This document shows positions 33,244-45,269 of a DNA stretch of 64,000 nucleotides, in pieces. Source of the stretch: Toxorhynchites rutilus septentrionalis (taxonomy: Eukaryota > Arthropoda > Insecta > Diptera > Culicidae); assembly GCF_029784135.1 (NCBI RefSeq), contig NC_073746.1:293718089-293782088 (forward strand). The letters are read 5' to 3'. The position numbers and the translations under genes were made by a program. The first letter of the stretch is position 1, and every line of letters starts with the position of its first letter. Under the pieces are notes generated by a model. It ran no database searches and was not told the DNA's origin. It saw only the letters and a list, made by a program, of their open reading frames with translations.

Positions 33244-35641
33244 TGGGAACCGCGGGTAAGACGGACAGTGGGGGTATGATGGACAGGTGGTTGATTTGTA
33301 TAGTTGCATTATGAATTTCAAATTTTTGTTGATGAAAATCCCTTCTACATGATATTCTATAATATTTAAACCATCCTATGACAATGAATATTGATCAAAA
33401 GTGGAATAGGGAAACAAAAACCGAAAGTCAAACATGATTCCGCATGTAGATGTAATTTAAAAAGGCTACTAAATAAAACATAAAAAAAAAAATAAAAATA
33501 CCCCCAAACCAAATCATCAGTTGGATGGAAAATATGGTATAAGGTACTAAATAAAACATTTTGGCAGTAGTACCAAATATTTGAGTCCTTATATGGTACA
33601 CCATAGGATCTATGTTGAAATATGCACCTTTTAATTTTTTTTCACGCCATTCTCAATAGCTTTGAGACAAAAATATGAAAAAAATACCGAAAGTACATTT
33701 TACTAAGGTGTATCAATCAATATTTTCAAACAATTTTTGCATCAATTCAAATATTAAAAAAAAATTTAAATTAATTTATATTTTTATTTTAAATTATAAT
33801 TTTTTTTATTTTGATATTCAGTACTACTCTAGTTTGTATCTAAATTCTTTCTACGTCTATTTTAGGTTCATGTGATTTTTTTCAGGATTTTAGAGTTTTT
33901 CGCGGTACAAAAATTATGTATATTTTCAGGCATTTCGGAATTTTGAAAAAAAATATAAAAAAATATTTTATATGCTTTTGCTCTAATTTTTTATTTAAAT
34001 GCGTTCGTATGTGATGTTTGCTCCCGTGGCCGAGTGGTTAGCGTCCCACACTATCATGCCGGGGGTTCGGGTTCGATTCCCGTTCTGGCCGGGGGATTTT
34101 TCGTCAAAAAAATTCTTCCGGCTTGCACAGAGGTCACGCGTATTCTAGAGCTTGCCACTCCAGAGTACATTCTAGGCATGTTAATCGGCATAGAAATCTC
34201 AACCCAAGTAGTATCAATAAACATGACGCAAGTAATGCTACGTTAAGAAGGCAAAAGTTCCACTGGAACGTTAGTGCCATCCAAGAAAAGAAGAAGTATG
34301 TGATGTTTGTTCCACATGTAACGTAATTTTTTCTTGAAGTTTTAAGAGGATTGCGCGAAAAAAAATTGTTTTGTCCTTTGGGCTTTTTTAATTTATATTG
34401 GATTCAGCGACCCAGTACTGCTCTGATATTTATTTAAATTTTGTATTTTATCTCTCAAAATTTCGCCGGTATATTTAGAGCATTGCGCTGTACAAATATT
34501 TTTTTTGTCGTATCTTAAAATATATGAGATTATCTTTACATTGGATTTAGATGGTTTTCCAAATTCATAGGAGTCAACAGTACGACAGAGCTCTGTGACA
34601 AAAAATAAAGTACTTGTAAAAAGATCATTCGGATCAATGAGAATAACACTTTAAAAAATCCAAATTATCATTATTTTTTTATTTCAATCTTACAATTGAA
34701 AACCACGAATACAATTAAATAAACGATTTCAACAAAATAAAAATAATGATGCAGAAGAAAATAATTGTTGTGTCTCGCAATGCTCTTGAAAATTCAGGAT
34801 AAAATTACGCCACATGTAAAAAATAATACACATACGAATGAATTTAAATAAAAATTAGAGCAGAAGTGGGTCTCAAAGTTATATAAACATTTTTTTGTAC
34901 CGAATATTTATTTTTTTATTATTAGATTTTTTTATGAAAAAATTGTTTGAAGATATTTACCGATACACCTTAGTAAGATGTAATTTCAGTATTTTTTTCT
35001 TATTTTTGTTTTAAAGCTATAAGAATGGCGTGAAAAAAAAAAGAAAAGGTTAATTTTTCACCATAAGGACTCAAATACATGGTACTACTGCCAAAATGTT
35101 TTATTTAGTACCCTATACAATATTTTCCTTACAGCTGATGATTTAGTTAGGGGGCACTTTTTACTCCCTTACTTAGCCAGACCCTTTGGAAAAATAAAAA
35201 AAATATTTTTTGTACACTGAAAAAATCTGAAAAAAAACACACATATCTAGAAAATATGATTGAAAGTGAAGGGAAGAACATTGAACTCTTTTTTATATTG
35301 CTTTCTCTATTTGTTCTATTTCAGTTACTGGACGCACAAACACTGAGAAAGAGTGAAATTATTCCTCTCGCGAGCGATAAATTTCTATGCTTTGTATATT
35401 ATTGACCTGTCCATATTCCCCCCACTACATGGCCATTATACCCGCATCGATAGAAATGTTCTTATTTTCGGCTTGTTTGAATTTCATGAAAAAAAAAACA
35501 TTTTTATAAAACATTTGGTCAATTATCTCGAAAACTAGTATATTGAACTGTAAGAAACTGCTTTTTTATTTTGGAAAACATGAGTCTCCAAAGAGACAAT
35601 TGAAGCTATCTTTAACATGTCCGTCTTACACCCATCTCCCT
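33244..35641. mobile_element. Long inverted-repeat element with GGGTAAGACGGACA-type ends (about 2.4 kb)
   Basis: The left end has GGGTAAGACGGACA followed by GTGGGGGTATGATGGACAGG. The right end has, inverted, GTGTAAGACGGACATG near 35615-35632 and TAGTGGGGGGAATATGGACAGG near 35405-35430. Inside, 33535-33720 and 34950-35115 are inverted copies (CATTTTGGCAGTAGTACCA against TGGTACTACTGCCAAAATG). The interior is extremely AT-rich and without transposase. A SINE has inserted near the centre. Confidence 0.65.
34021..34295 (+). mobile_element. tRNA-derived SINE, family 2 copy 1
   Basis: The head CTCCCGTGGCCGAGTGGTTA contains an A box (TGGCCGAGTGG), and GGTTCGATTCC is a B box. The body has ACGCGTATTCTAGAGCTTGC and the end is an AAG-rich tail. 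A perfect 14-bp duplication, GTATGTGATGTTTG, flanks it (34007-34020 and 34296-34309). It is not a functional tRNA gene because the body continues for about 200 bp of unrelated sequence. A reverse-strand copy lies at 48575-48845. Confidence 0.93.
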
Positions 35642-35645
35642 ATAT

Positions 35646-35886
35646 TTGAGGGGCCCAGAATGGAAGGAGTGTATGTGACTTGATCGATTTTCTCTCCATC
35701 AACTTTTTCTTTCGTGAAAAACTCAGCTTCATTTTGCTATAGAAGCCGATTATTGAGGTTCTAACCTATCGTTCACATTGTCAAAAAGCTGGGAATGCGT
35801 TTGCAGCTAAGTTATGACCAAAAGAGAACGTCAATGAAGAGAAAATCGACCATGTTACTTATACCCCTTTCCTTCTAAGCCCCTCA
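35646..35886. mobile_element. MITE, copy 2 of the GAGGGGC family
   Basis: It has the same termini and interior as 15856-16115 (GAGGGGC...TGACTTGATCGATTTTCTCT; CAGCTAAGTTATGACC). It lies directly against the right end of the 33244-35641 element. Confidence 0.75.
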
Positions 35887-36288
35887 TTTTCAACCGTATC
35901 TGCTATCTTTTTCCACCACTTTTCCATATCAAATTATTGTTTTGCCATACATGTTCAATTTACGCTCGACAACTGCCTAATATTTCCCGATTGGACGAAA
36001 AGCTGCAGCAGTTGGTGGATTCAGCCTTTTTTCCAACGATATCAATATTATTCTGCTTATATCATTACATGACATTCCGGCTGTAATGGCAGCTGGCTAA
36101 GTCGGGTCAGAACTTCACGATACCTTCGTGTAATCAAATGAATGGCAAAACTATCTTCTGAAAACATTTCGCCTTGTAAAGATGACCATTCATAGTTGCT
36201 CCAGTGATGAAATCGTTTGTTTTCATTACACAACTATAGACTTGCCAAATTATCAACTTGTGAGCAAATTTATCTACGAAGACTAATT

Positions 36289-36583
36289 TTGAGGGGCTCA
36301 GAAGGAAAGAGGTGTAAGCGATTTCATCGATTTCTCTTCATAATCTTTTTCTTTAGTTAATAGGAAAGTTATTAACTATTAGCTATTAATAGTTAATAGC
36401 TAATAGTTAATAACTTTCCAATTTGGGTTTGCTATAGAATCCGATTGATGAGGCTCTTACCTGTCATTCACATTGTCAAAAATAGTTGGGAATGTGTTTA
36501 CAGCTAAGTTATGACCAAAAGAGAGAGTCGATGTGGAGAAATCGATGATGTCACTTACACCCCTTTCATTTTGGACCCCTCAG
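36289..36583. mobile_element. MITE, copy 3 of the GAGGGGC family, with an added hairpin
   Basis: It shares the family termini and interior. It is longer because a perfect palindrome at 36363-36419 has arisen where the other copies read GTTAATAACT...CTTTCC. Confidence 0.78.
36363..36419. repeat. Perfect 26-bp hairpin with 5-nt loop
   Basis: The arm 36363-36388 (starting GGAAAGTTATTAACTATTAG) is the exact reverse complement of 36394-36419, with loop ATAGT. It probably arose by template switching within the MITE. Confidence 0.95.
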
Positions 36584-36715
36584 ATTCTAACATACCCAGA
36601 GAATCCCTCTTACGTTTAGCAAGGTAATATTTTTGATCCAGAATTTGTCCAAAGTCCATTTTAACATATGCTTCATCGTCCATCAAAATACATCCGTTGT
36701 ACAGGGTTTTCCAAC

Positions 36716-37702
36716 TTTAAATTCCGAAAGTAAATGGAAATAAAACACACTTAGAATTCGAATTTCGATGAAACTTTTATTTCAAATTAAAGTTTGGTTT
36801 ATGCCATTATGTGTGAAATACAACATCATTCAAATTTCCACCTAGGGCTTCCTCGCACACCTTGATCCGGAACAAGTAATTTTCGATGACTTTTCGGCAC
36901 ATATGGGGCGGTATCTCGGTCATAACTTCACGAATGTTGTCTTTCAAATGTTCAAGAGTTTGCGGAGAGTTGGCATAGACAAGGTCTTTCGCATAACCGC
37001 ACAAAAAAAAAGTCTAGTGGGTTCAAATCGCATGATCTGGACGGCCAATTCGCATCACCAAAACGCGAAATTATGCGTACCTCAAATTTCGTTCGCAATA
37101 TGGCTATGTTCGGTCGTGTTGTGTGGCACGTGGCGCCGTCCTGTTGAAACCACATGTCATCCGTATCCATATCTTCAATTTGTGGCAAAAAAAATCGGTT
37201 AACATACGCCCATAGCGCTCACCATTCACAGTTACCGTCTCGCAGTCCTCTTTTTCAAAGAAATACGGCCCGATGACTCCACCCGACCATAATGGTGACT
37301 GTTTGGTGACTTTTCGCGGATGCAATGCCCTCTCAACAAACATTCGGGTCATCCTCCACACTGGCAGCAACAGCAGCAATATTTTCGGCCGAACGCACAT
37401 TACGATGATGCACAGGTTTCACAATATCCGCTACGGATCCAGTTTGTTCGAATTTACGCACTACATTAGCGATGTGTGCTCTGTAGGCCGTCCATGACGA
37501 CCAAAATCCGTCCGTAATGCTCGAAAAACATTTGCCGGTTTTTCATCATTTTTATAGTATAATTTAACAAAATTAACACGTTGTGCGATGCTATAACGAT
37601 CCATATTGTTAAACTGCAGACCTTTAACTAACGATATGACGCTTTGGTTGACAGCTATGTCAAACGGTTGTCAGCGCAGGGCTGTATACTTTCGGAATCC
37701 CG
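36716..37702 (-). mobile_element. DD41D-type mariner relative (degraded)
   Basis: Short inverted ends ATTCCGAAAGTA are found at 36721 and, inverted, at about 37687-37698. The transposase lies between them on the minus strand (next entry). The span of about 1 kb is shorter than a full element, so internal sequence is missing. Confidence 0.6.
36807..37560 (-). pseudogene. DD41D-type transposase remnant
   Basis: On the minus strand the motif WFQQDGATCHTTRPN carries the second catalytic Asp. The third Asp lies in SCDLNPLDFF, with 41 residues between them, and is followed by VYANSPQTLEHLKDNIREVM. This spacing is that of the DD41D group (rosa-like) of IS630-Tc1-mariner elements. The upstream part (VWRMTRMFVERALHPRKVT and neighbours) is in a different frame. 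At least two frameshifts break it. Confidence 0.72.
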
Positions 37703-37739
37703 AAATGAAAAACACTATACTTGGTCAGAGCTTAATTGT

Positions 37740-38130
37740 ACAGTTTCCTTTGCACGTTTTGGGATGGGATCCTAGCTGGCAAAGTACGACCGGAATCCTT
37801 CTCGCATACAGATTCGCCGAACTATACTGTGCACCGCAGTGAACCTTTTCGCCAAATAACGTCAGGAGATCCATGTATATTCCCAACTGCGCTGATAATC
37901 TTCGCTCGTAGTTTCCGGTTATGTTCTATGCTTGTACGCATCGTCAATGTTTTCCGGCATCGTTGCGCAGGTACTTGCGGTACTCACAGTCGATTTTGGA
38001 AATTTGATAACCTCTGCAATAATTCCTCCTGACCACCCTGAGTTTTCAACGTGAGTGTGCTGAATTTTTTCACATGTCTCGCTTCCCATCTTCGACAACT
38101 TCCGCAAGTGGACTCGATAAGCCTCGGAGG
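37740..38130 (-). pseudogene. Tc1/mariner (ITm) transposase N-terminal fragment
   Basis: The minus strand gives KIQHTHVENSGWSGGIIAEV, IKFPKSTV, then after a frame change YLAKRFTAVHSIVRRICMREGFRS. This is a paired helix-turn-helix DNA-binding region. The catalytic domain is absent. It abuts the DD41D relic on the same strand but belongs to a different family. Confidence 0.62.
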
Positions 38131-38379
38131 GATGATGATAATGATCAGGGGAATTTCGTCAAGGGACAAGGAAAACTTCCAAAGAACGATTTCTCTTTTT
38201 TTGTTTTACTGTGTGAACACCGTGAAGGTGATGGTAGGCTGCTGTTAGGACACTGATGATAGGTCATGAAGAAAATCTTCGTTTGAGACACGCAAAGGGG
38301 AATGGAGGAATAATTTAGCCCGCAACTGCCACTCTAACGATCGCATCCCTTCCCGGATGTATGCTGATAATCCTTCCTT

Positions 38380-40345
38380 AGTTGCCATTGGTTTCGAGGG
38401 CTATCTCCAACTCTGAGAAGACCTTTGTCATCCAAAATCGGACTGAGGCCAACAGGTCAACAGTTTGAACTAAGCTGACGATGCATTCTAACGACTTCCT
38501 TATTTTAGGGACAGAAAAATATGGCTTCAAATTTCGGTCTGATTTTGGATGACGCAAGTTTCTGATGTATCGTAATACGGATGCAGTTTACAAAAGTTTT
38601 TTGGTCTTTCCAAAATCGGTAGAACACTTGCAGTGACGGATGATACGGCGATTAGATTTCTTTTGACGCTCTTCATCTGGAATTGGAATGGACAGAGAAT
38701 CGTCGATGCTGAGATCTTCACTCATCAGGATAGATGTCTCCAACCAGGATAGTACGATTTGATTATCTGTGTATGAACTTACACTGTCGATTATGTTGAT
38801 TTTATGGCTGCCAGCACCATGACCGACAGGCGAGCCAACAGTAGAGCAGCGCACAGCCTCTTCCTTGCGATGGACATCTCGGTGACCCGTGCATTTTTAG
38901 AACATATCAAACGAGCAGATTCAGATCCATCAGCTGTTGTACAGTCAGGATAGAGGCAAGCTCCATAGTCCTTGCCAGACGCATCTGCAAAGCCATAGAT
39001 ATCGTAGCGAACGTCAAGAATATCATTCCACCCGAAATTTGTCGATTGGATACGCTACATAGATATTTTAGCTAGCACCAACACAGGCGACACAAATCTT
39101 CGGAGGTCGAAAATCGTTGCGACGTACTCACTGAAGACGTACCTCATGGAGATGGGCTTGTCGCTAATTAGTTTGAAAACGGCGATCCATAAGTCATCTT
39201 GAGTTGAATCCCACAGGCGATCAACTTTAGTGGATGAATCATCTACGTAGAACCATCATCTGAATAACCTACGTAGAACATGAGCTCACGATCTTCTTCT
39301 GGTTCCTCAGTTGAAAAGTATTTTTGCAGAAGTCGTCTTGTACCACGTCTGGTACGAGTTCAGAGTTCTGATTGTAAGGTACAAAACTGATGTAGCATCG
39401 TTTATCACGGTAGTCAACTCCACATAAGTCACTTTGCACTATTGGACCTATTTTCAACATGTTGTTGAGTGATGAGCAATGATTTATCAGTGCCGTCAAA
39501 CACTGCCCTAACTTTCGTTGTGGTGCTCAATGGCTTAAACACCGCTTGGTGAGGGAGATAGAAGACTTGTATGGCCGGAGGATCTGCTGTTTATCGGCCT
39601 TACAGTGTTCGAGATCCTGGTACTCCTAGACGAATGAACTATACTGATGATCCGATTGTGGCTGACACACCAGACATCGTCCGATCAGGGAGAAACGTTT
39701 CAAGGCGAGTGATCGATTGCTAGGAAGGTCGAAAGCCGAATCACGGAATGGAAGTTGTTCGACGAATCTGCCGTTCTCGCTTCAACACACGAGAAAGAAT
39801 TTCTTGTTATTCGTGCTGTCGAGATTTTCAGTACCCAAGAATCGTTGAATGGCCTGATGGGGATCGTGGGAATACATCTTCGTTGGTTGTTCTTCGCAGA
39901 ATCCGGTAACGAACGATCCTCATATATAAATGACAGGATATGGTTGAGATGCAGTTGGCTTTGCATCATGAATTCGAAAAAGAACACTGCTCCGATGAGC
40001 ATATCCATCTTGCCCGGGGTGTGGAATAATGGATCCGCTAACTGCATTCCTACTAGAATACATCAGTTATAAGTGTCAATGTTGGTAGACTGAACGGACC
40101 CAGTTACTCTGGGTGTAAGACAGGATTGGATCTTTTTATTAAAGAGACTGTAGTTGAGTGAAACTATAACGATGACCTTCTGTCGAAAGTGGGATTTGAC
40201 GCCACCGATTCCAATTACTGAAATGTTGGCAGGAAGCTTGATCACGGCGAGAGTTCTCACCATGAATTCCGACAGGAAATTGATATGAGAGCCAGAATAC
40301 AAAAGCGATCGACAAGCATGGGAATGACCAACCTTATACACGTTG
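38380..40345 (-). pseudogene. Degraded BEL/Pao LTR-retrotransposon pol fragment
   Basis: Read on the minus strand from 40345, the order is as follows. First comes a protease-like segment (SLLYSGSHINFLSEFMVRTL, then ISVIGIGGV). Then comes LADPLFHTPGKMDMLIGAVFFFE, a typical BEL/Pao phrase. Next are reverse-transcriptase scraps with a conserved F-D-G-T-like patch, and an RNase H-like scrap near 38990-38880 (IYGFADASGKDYGACLYPDC). Many stops and frameshifts occur. The protease active-site Asp is replaced by Tyr. No LTRs were identified. It is an old dead copy. Confidence 0.68.
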
Positions 40346-40349
40346 ACGG

Positions 40350-42400
40350 CGGTTGTCGGCTACAAAATATGCTTCGTTAATCTCACGACGCTAGAGCACT
40401 GTCTAAAATTTTCAAAAGGATCGGTCTACTGGGCGAATTTCTACAGCGTTTTTTTCGTGATGCAATTTGATGTGACACACCCTTTACTCACAATAGCTAA
40501 AATATTGTGTTGTATTTGAATATTTAGTCTAGGGCATCTTATGGTCCTGAACGGGTTAATGGTGGCTACTTGTGATTCTTACTTACTTAATTTCCTGATT
40601 GAGTATGAACTATCCAGTTATATAAATTTCATTTTGAGAATAGAAGAATTCTATAACTTTTTTGGTTCTTTTGTTTTGAGGAAAATTTGAGAGAGATACA
40701 TGAGCAACCGCTTCAATCCATTTTCGGTGCCGCTGTACGGACAATTACATGACTCTGTGTATTATGAAAATTTAATCAGAACAGTAACTCGAAGCACTAT
40801 CTGTTTTCGTGTGTTAGTGTATCATTTTTACTCAAAAAACTATGACTCTTGCGTGTGCAACCATGCGCTTGAACGTTAAACCAAAATGCAATGCGTGCTA
40901 AAACTATGTTGTTTTTTCGTGATGCATTTTCTAAGGCGTACTTGAAAACTCAACTCAAAAAACTGTATCAAAGCCGCGTTCAACTAGAATACTGTGCGTA
41001 AGATAACCAACAAAGCTAAACGAAACAGTGACTCGCTTCAACGATGTTTCACGTGTCATAAGAAAATTTAGTTGAACAAAATGCACAATCCTTCGAAACT
41101 ATTCGAAAAACTATACGCTTGTACATCAATAAACCCAAAAGCAGATCGCAAACACAAACCAAAAATCGGAAACCAAAACAAGAAACCAAACATAAAACCG
41201 TAACACAACAACACCTGTAATGACGAAGTTTTGCCATGTTTCATGTTCTACGGCCAGCGGTTTCGGTTCCGGTGGGGGATACGTGAACCGGGAAACCTGT
41301 TTCAAAATGGTCGGACAATGGTCGAGATCTAACCGCCACCCCGTTGCATCCGCCGCCGCCGTCAGTTCCTCAAATGTCTCTTTTATTAGCTACGGTTCTT
41401 CCCCTTCTCAATCCCTCTCACTCTCGCTCGCTTTCCCGCGCTGCAAGAGAGAAGGATAATTGCCCAGCGGGGGTCAGTCAGGCTTTTGTTCGATTTGGTC
41501 GGATTGATCTGAAAGACGTCGGAAGGTTTCTTTCTTGGAAAATTAGATCGAACCGGTAACTGTAAGTGCTGTAAGTTCAGTAAGAAAGATAGGAAATAGT
41601 TACATCTTTGGCTGGTTATATCGCGGGAAAATGGAGGAAAGATAAAGGGATTGGAATTGGGATTGTTCCGAGGGATCGAACGACACTGCGGATCCATTCA
41701 CTGACAAACACAAACAACCGGAACGAGGGAAAATGGCAAACGGGAAATGTAGAAGGGGCCACACGCATAGGGAATGAATATAAACGATTGTTGAGTGTAT
41801 ATTTAACTTTGATGCTACCATGACTCCAGAGCGCAAATATATTGTTCAAATATACAACAATGACAGGGAAACAGCGGGAAATAAGCGCGAGGGAAATGTG
41901 TGTGTATGTGCACTCAGCATTCAATTATTGTGATTAAATTGCAGAATAAACACTCTTGTATTATCAGGCGTCTCCATCAGAAATATTCTCCAAAGTATTT
42001 CAATTACGCAGCCAGTGCTTCATTTTAATTATAGCAAATTATCGCATCATATAAACGTTCAAAACGCAATTATCGCCCCGTGCAAATGCAAATTATATTC
42101 CAGAGAGCAGCACGATGAGAGTTCTTCCATATGGACAAACGAGCAGTTATTGGATTTCGTTCACATTCGAGTGTTGAAATAATCGCAAATTATGGTTTAC
42201 CGCTGAACGGGATCTAATAATGCATGAGTAATTTGGGTCCGCCACGGTGGAACTGGAATGCTGCATATTCATGTTTTAGGTGGCCAGCATCGTATCTATT
42301 GCAGGAGAAGGATAGATTTCCATTGTATGCTATCTAGTTTGGAATTTGATTGTACTTCTATCAACACATTTCTCTCCTGTAAAAATAAACGATTTAAATA
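40350..42400. other. Noncoding sequence without assigned features
   Basis: Short frames around 41220-41560 are serine-rich but show no domain and overlap frames on the other strand. No repeat was recognised. Confidence 0.35.
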
Positions 42401-42409
42401 ACCTACTAA

Positions 42410-42600
42410 CAACTATCCCTTCCTTGATAAACGCTAGGGAACCACGCTGTAGAGGCGACCGTTCTGGCCTTCGGGTGGCGAATATCATACTAACATTCCT
42501 TCCCTTTCGCTGGTGACTGTAAGGACGTGGCCGGCGTCGTTACTGACCATTTAAAGTTCAAATCACCGAACATTGCACAACGAGAATGATTTGCTAGTTC
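42410..42600 (+). repeat. Possible 3' end of a non-LTR element
   Basis: The segment GGTGACTGTAAGGACGTGGCC followed by GGCGTCGTTACTGACCA is GC-rich against its surroundings. It resembles the 3' untranslated ends of mosquito non-LTR elements as I remember them. There is no coding part, so this is tentative. Confidence 0.3.
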
Positions 42601-43099
42601 CAAGCGTCATTCTGTGTGTTCTTTGTGCAATTTGTATGGTTCTGGTCAATAACGGAGAGTAACTACGAATCGTACAGTCTACCCAAGCTTAAGCTCAAGC
42701 CCAAGCTCAAAAATAAACGTTTTAAATTAAAAAAAATACTATCAACACATTACTCAATACGTTCGATCAATGATTCATTTCAAAGTCGTCTTTATTCAAT
42801 ATTTGATTTAAAAGTTCTCTCATATAGCTTTAGTTAGAATTTACTCATCATATACCCATAACCAACTATTATTAGACCACTTTGAATATATTCTGTTAGA
42901 ATTTCAACAAGATATTTTCATACATTGTCGAATGCTTAAAATAAAGTTTACTTAACGTGAATTTCGTTCAAAATAATCGTTTGTTCATTTATTGGGCTTA
43001 AATATGTTAATTTCCAGTTTCTGTCCAGTTTCATAAGACCATTTAAAAATTCATAAGTATTTTCAATAAAAAGTTCAAAACAATTGGCAGATTTACACG

Positions 43100-43770
43100 T
43101 TAATAATTGGTAAACCTGTCATTTCGGTGAATAACCTGGAAAATTTGCATACTATTCACCAAATACTGCCGAATGGATTTCTCAATATTTTCGTCACCGT
43201 CACCGAAATTGCGGCCTTGAGCTCATCAATCGTAGTGTACCGCTTTCGCTCAGTGTAGATTCTGCGTACTAAGATCTGCCAAAGATTTCCAAAAGGATTC
43301 AAGTCTCGAGAGTGAGCCAGTCCTTAATCCATTGCTCAGTTTCCTCGCTGAGATGAATAGCGGTATTGTCTTGCTGGAATGTGATTTTTTTGCGACGGTA
43401 GCAGAGATGATTCCAGAGCTTGTGTGTAATCCTTGCTATTCATTTTGAAGGATGTGAAAGCTATCTCGAGTTTTCCGTTTGAACAGAATCCCGCTCAAAC
43501 CATGTACGAGTATCCACCAAAGTTCCTGGTTGAAAAATATTACTCCTCCTTCCTTAAATCACGACAGTGCCCGTTGCAACCATCAGGACCTTCCAAATTG
43601 CATAGCAATAGTAGCAGCAAAGAGTTACAATTTCTCTGCACAATCTGGAGCGTCTACTTCTCTGCTGTCACAAAGTTTTATCACGATTTTGGCAGCCATC
43701 TATCCAGGAACCAGACCACGCCGACATGAGTTTAGAATAAGTTTTCTAAATCGGCCTTTTTCGAAGCTAG
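43100..43770 (-). pseudogene. Degraded Tc1-like transposase
   Basis: The minus strand reads, with frame changes: CNLEGPDGCNGHCRDLRKEE (first catalytic region), NFGG, FCSNGKLEIAFTSFKMNSKDYTQALESSLLPS, an NTAIHLSEE-like patch, then NPFGNLWQILVRRIYTERKR and YTTIDELKAAI. The third catalytic Glu of the usual N-P-I-E-N-L-W is Gly here. Several stops occur. It is clearly inactive. Confidence 0.78.
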
Positions 43771-43851
43771 AGACGAAATAACTCCAAAGCTTAAAATGTG
43801 TATCTCTCGTCTTCAACACGTATGAAACATAATTTCCTTGCTTTTGGGTGT

Positions 43852-44014
43852 TTTTTTTTTATATATATATATCTGTATTATAGTGACTTTCAACACTTTT
43901 GGCTGGTTCGTCACTTTTTACTTCCAATTTTGGAAGAATGTTGGGAGTGAGAATTGAACTCGTGATCTTCAGCGTGAGAGGTATGGATGTTACCACTACG
44001 CCAGATCGGCTCCT
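43852..44014 (-). mobile_element. tRNA-derived SINE, family 3 (163 bp)
   Basis: On the minus strand GGAGCCGATCTGGCGTAGTG contains an A box (TGGCGTAGTGG), and GAGTTCAATTC is a B box. The body includes GACGAACCAGCCAAAAGTG and the end runs through CTATAATACAGATATATAT. An 11-bp duplication, CTTTTGGGTGT, flanks it (43841-43851 and 44015-44025). It is too long and too poorly folded to be a tRNA gene. Confidence 0.9.
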
Positions 44015-44029
44015 CTTTTGGGTGTATTC

Positions 44030-45085
44030 TGCGGCTTTGAATCGTTTAGAATTAGCTTTTCGTTGAGAGTAAGTTTCGCGGCATCGCTGCTTTATGTAGA
44101 CTTTTTTGAATATGTTCGTGTGTAAGTTTATGTAAATGTATCTGTAGTATTTAATAGCATCTGTAAGATACTGAAAAGATGAGGTTTGTCTCATTTTTGT
44201 GGGCTTCTCCCTCCGAATAATAATGATAATAATAACGATAATGAGTTCATATTTCAGCAAAAAATTAGTTGTCACCGTCGACTATTCATATCACCTTTAG
44301 CCATCTGGTGGAAACGGATTCAGTTACACGCCTAATACATTAAATCTGCACTAAAATACGAATAAGAAGCAACATGATGAATTGGTTAGTCTTACGACTC
44401 TCCGGTTGTGTCCCAGACATTACATATTTTTGATTTTTATTTTTTTGTCATGAAAAAAATAATCAAAATATCTTCTAGAGCATCTAGTTTTTACACACCT
44501 ACAATGATAAAAAAAGATTATCTTGTTAGATCTATTAAAAGATTATTTTGAAGTTTTCTGTTAAGATTTTCATTTTTTATAAAATAATGTATTTCTAGTG
44601 TAAATATTTTTTTATCGACCCTAACAGTTCACTAGAACATGTTTCTGAGAAGTTTTTCTTCCGAGCCAAGGGATTCAAAATATGTTTGGGGTATACAGAA
44701 TTTTTAGAAAGAACCCTCAGTGTAACTTATTATACAATAAAAATAATATCACTATCTTCTTCTGTTCATTTTACGAGTAATAATCAAATCTCTCTCCTTT
44801 TTTTTAATTTTTTTTAAGCTTTTGAGAAGCATTACAACTGGCATGCACAACATCCTAAGACATATTATCCCAGATAATGATCAAAAATTGTATTTCCGAT
44901 TTTATTAACCATATTGATCCATATTGATTCCGCTAGTTTTGTTTGAGTTTTATGTTCTCTGCCGATATGCGAGGTTTGTAGAAATGGTAATTTTCACGAT
45001 ATGATGATTACTATACACCGTGTCCAATACTTTTCTCATATTAATTGAAACTTGATTATTTTACGTATGGTATTCAGATTCTATT
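44030..45085. other. AT-rich noncoding sequence
   Basis: No feature was assigned. A phrase near 44385-44410 (GGTTGTGTCCCAGACA) resembles the repeat edges at 28520 and 49215. Confidence 0.3.
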
Positions 45086-45269
45086 GGTTGCTAGTTGACC
45101 CGGCGAACTTCGTTCCGCCCAAAATTATTATTTTGATATGAATTCTTTAGAACAAATTTCTAAACTTTTTCTCATCATGACTAATTTCTCATAACAAATA
45201 CAACAAAATGTAGACGGCTCAAAAGGGACCTTTCCTTCTTCGGATTTTGCGATTAGCAACACATTTGGC

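Noticed and set aside
34021..34092. tRNA gene (serine or leucine type) from A and B boxes.
   Set aside because: The head continues into a shared 200-bp SINE body with a target duplication, and a second copy exists at 48575-48845. It is a SINE head.
38380..40345. Endogenous virus with envelope gene.
   Set aside because: Only pol-type BEL/Pao fragments were seen. There is no envelope-like frame and no LTRs.
43930..44014. tRNA gene on the minus strand.
   Set aside because: The boxes are present but it is followed by SINE body and tail and flanked by CTTTTGGGTGT duplications.
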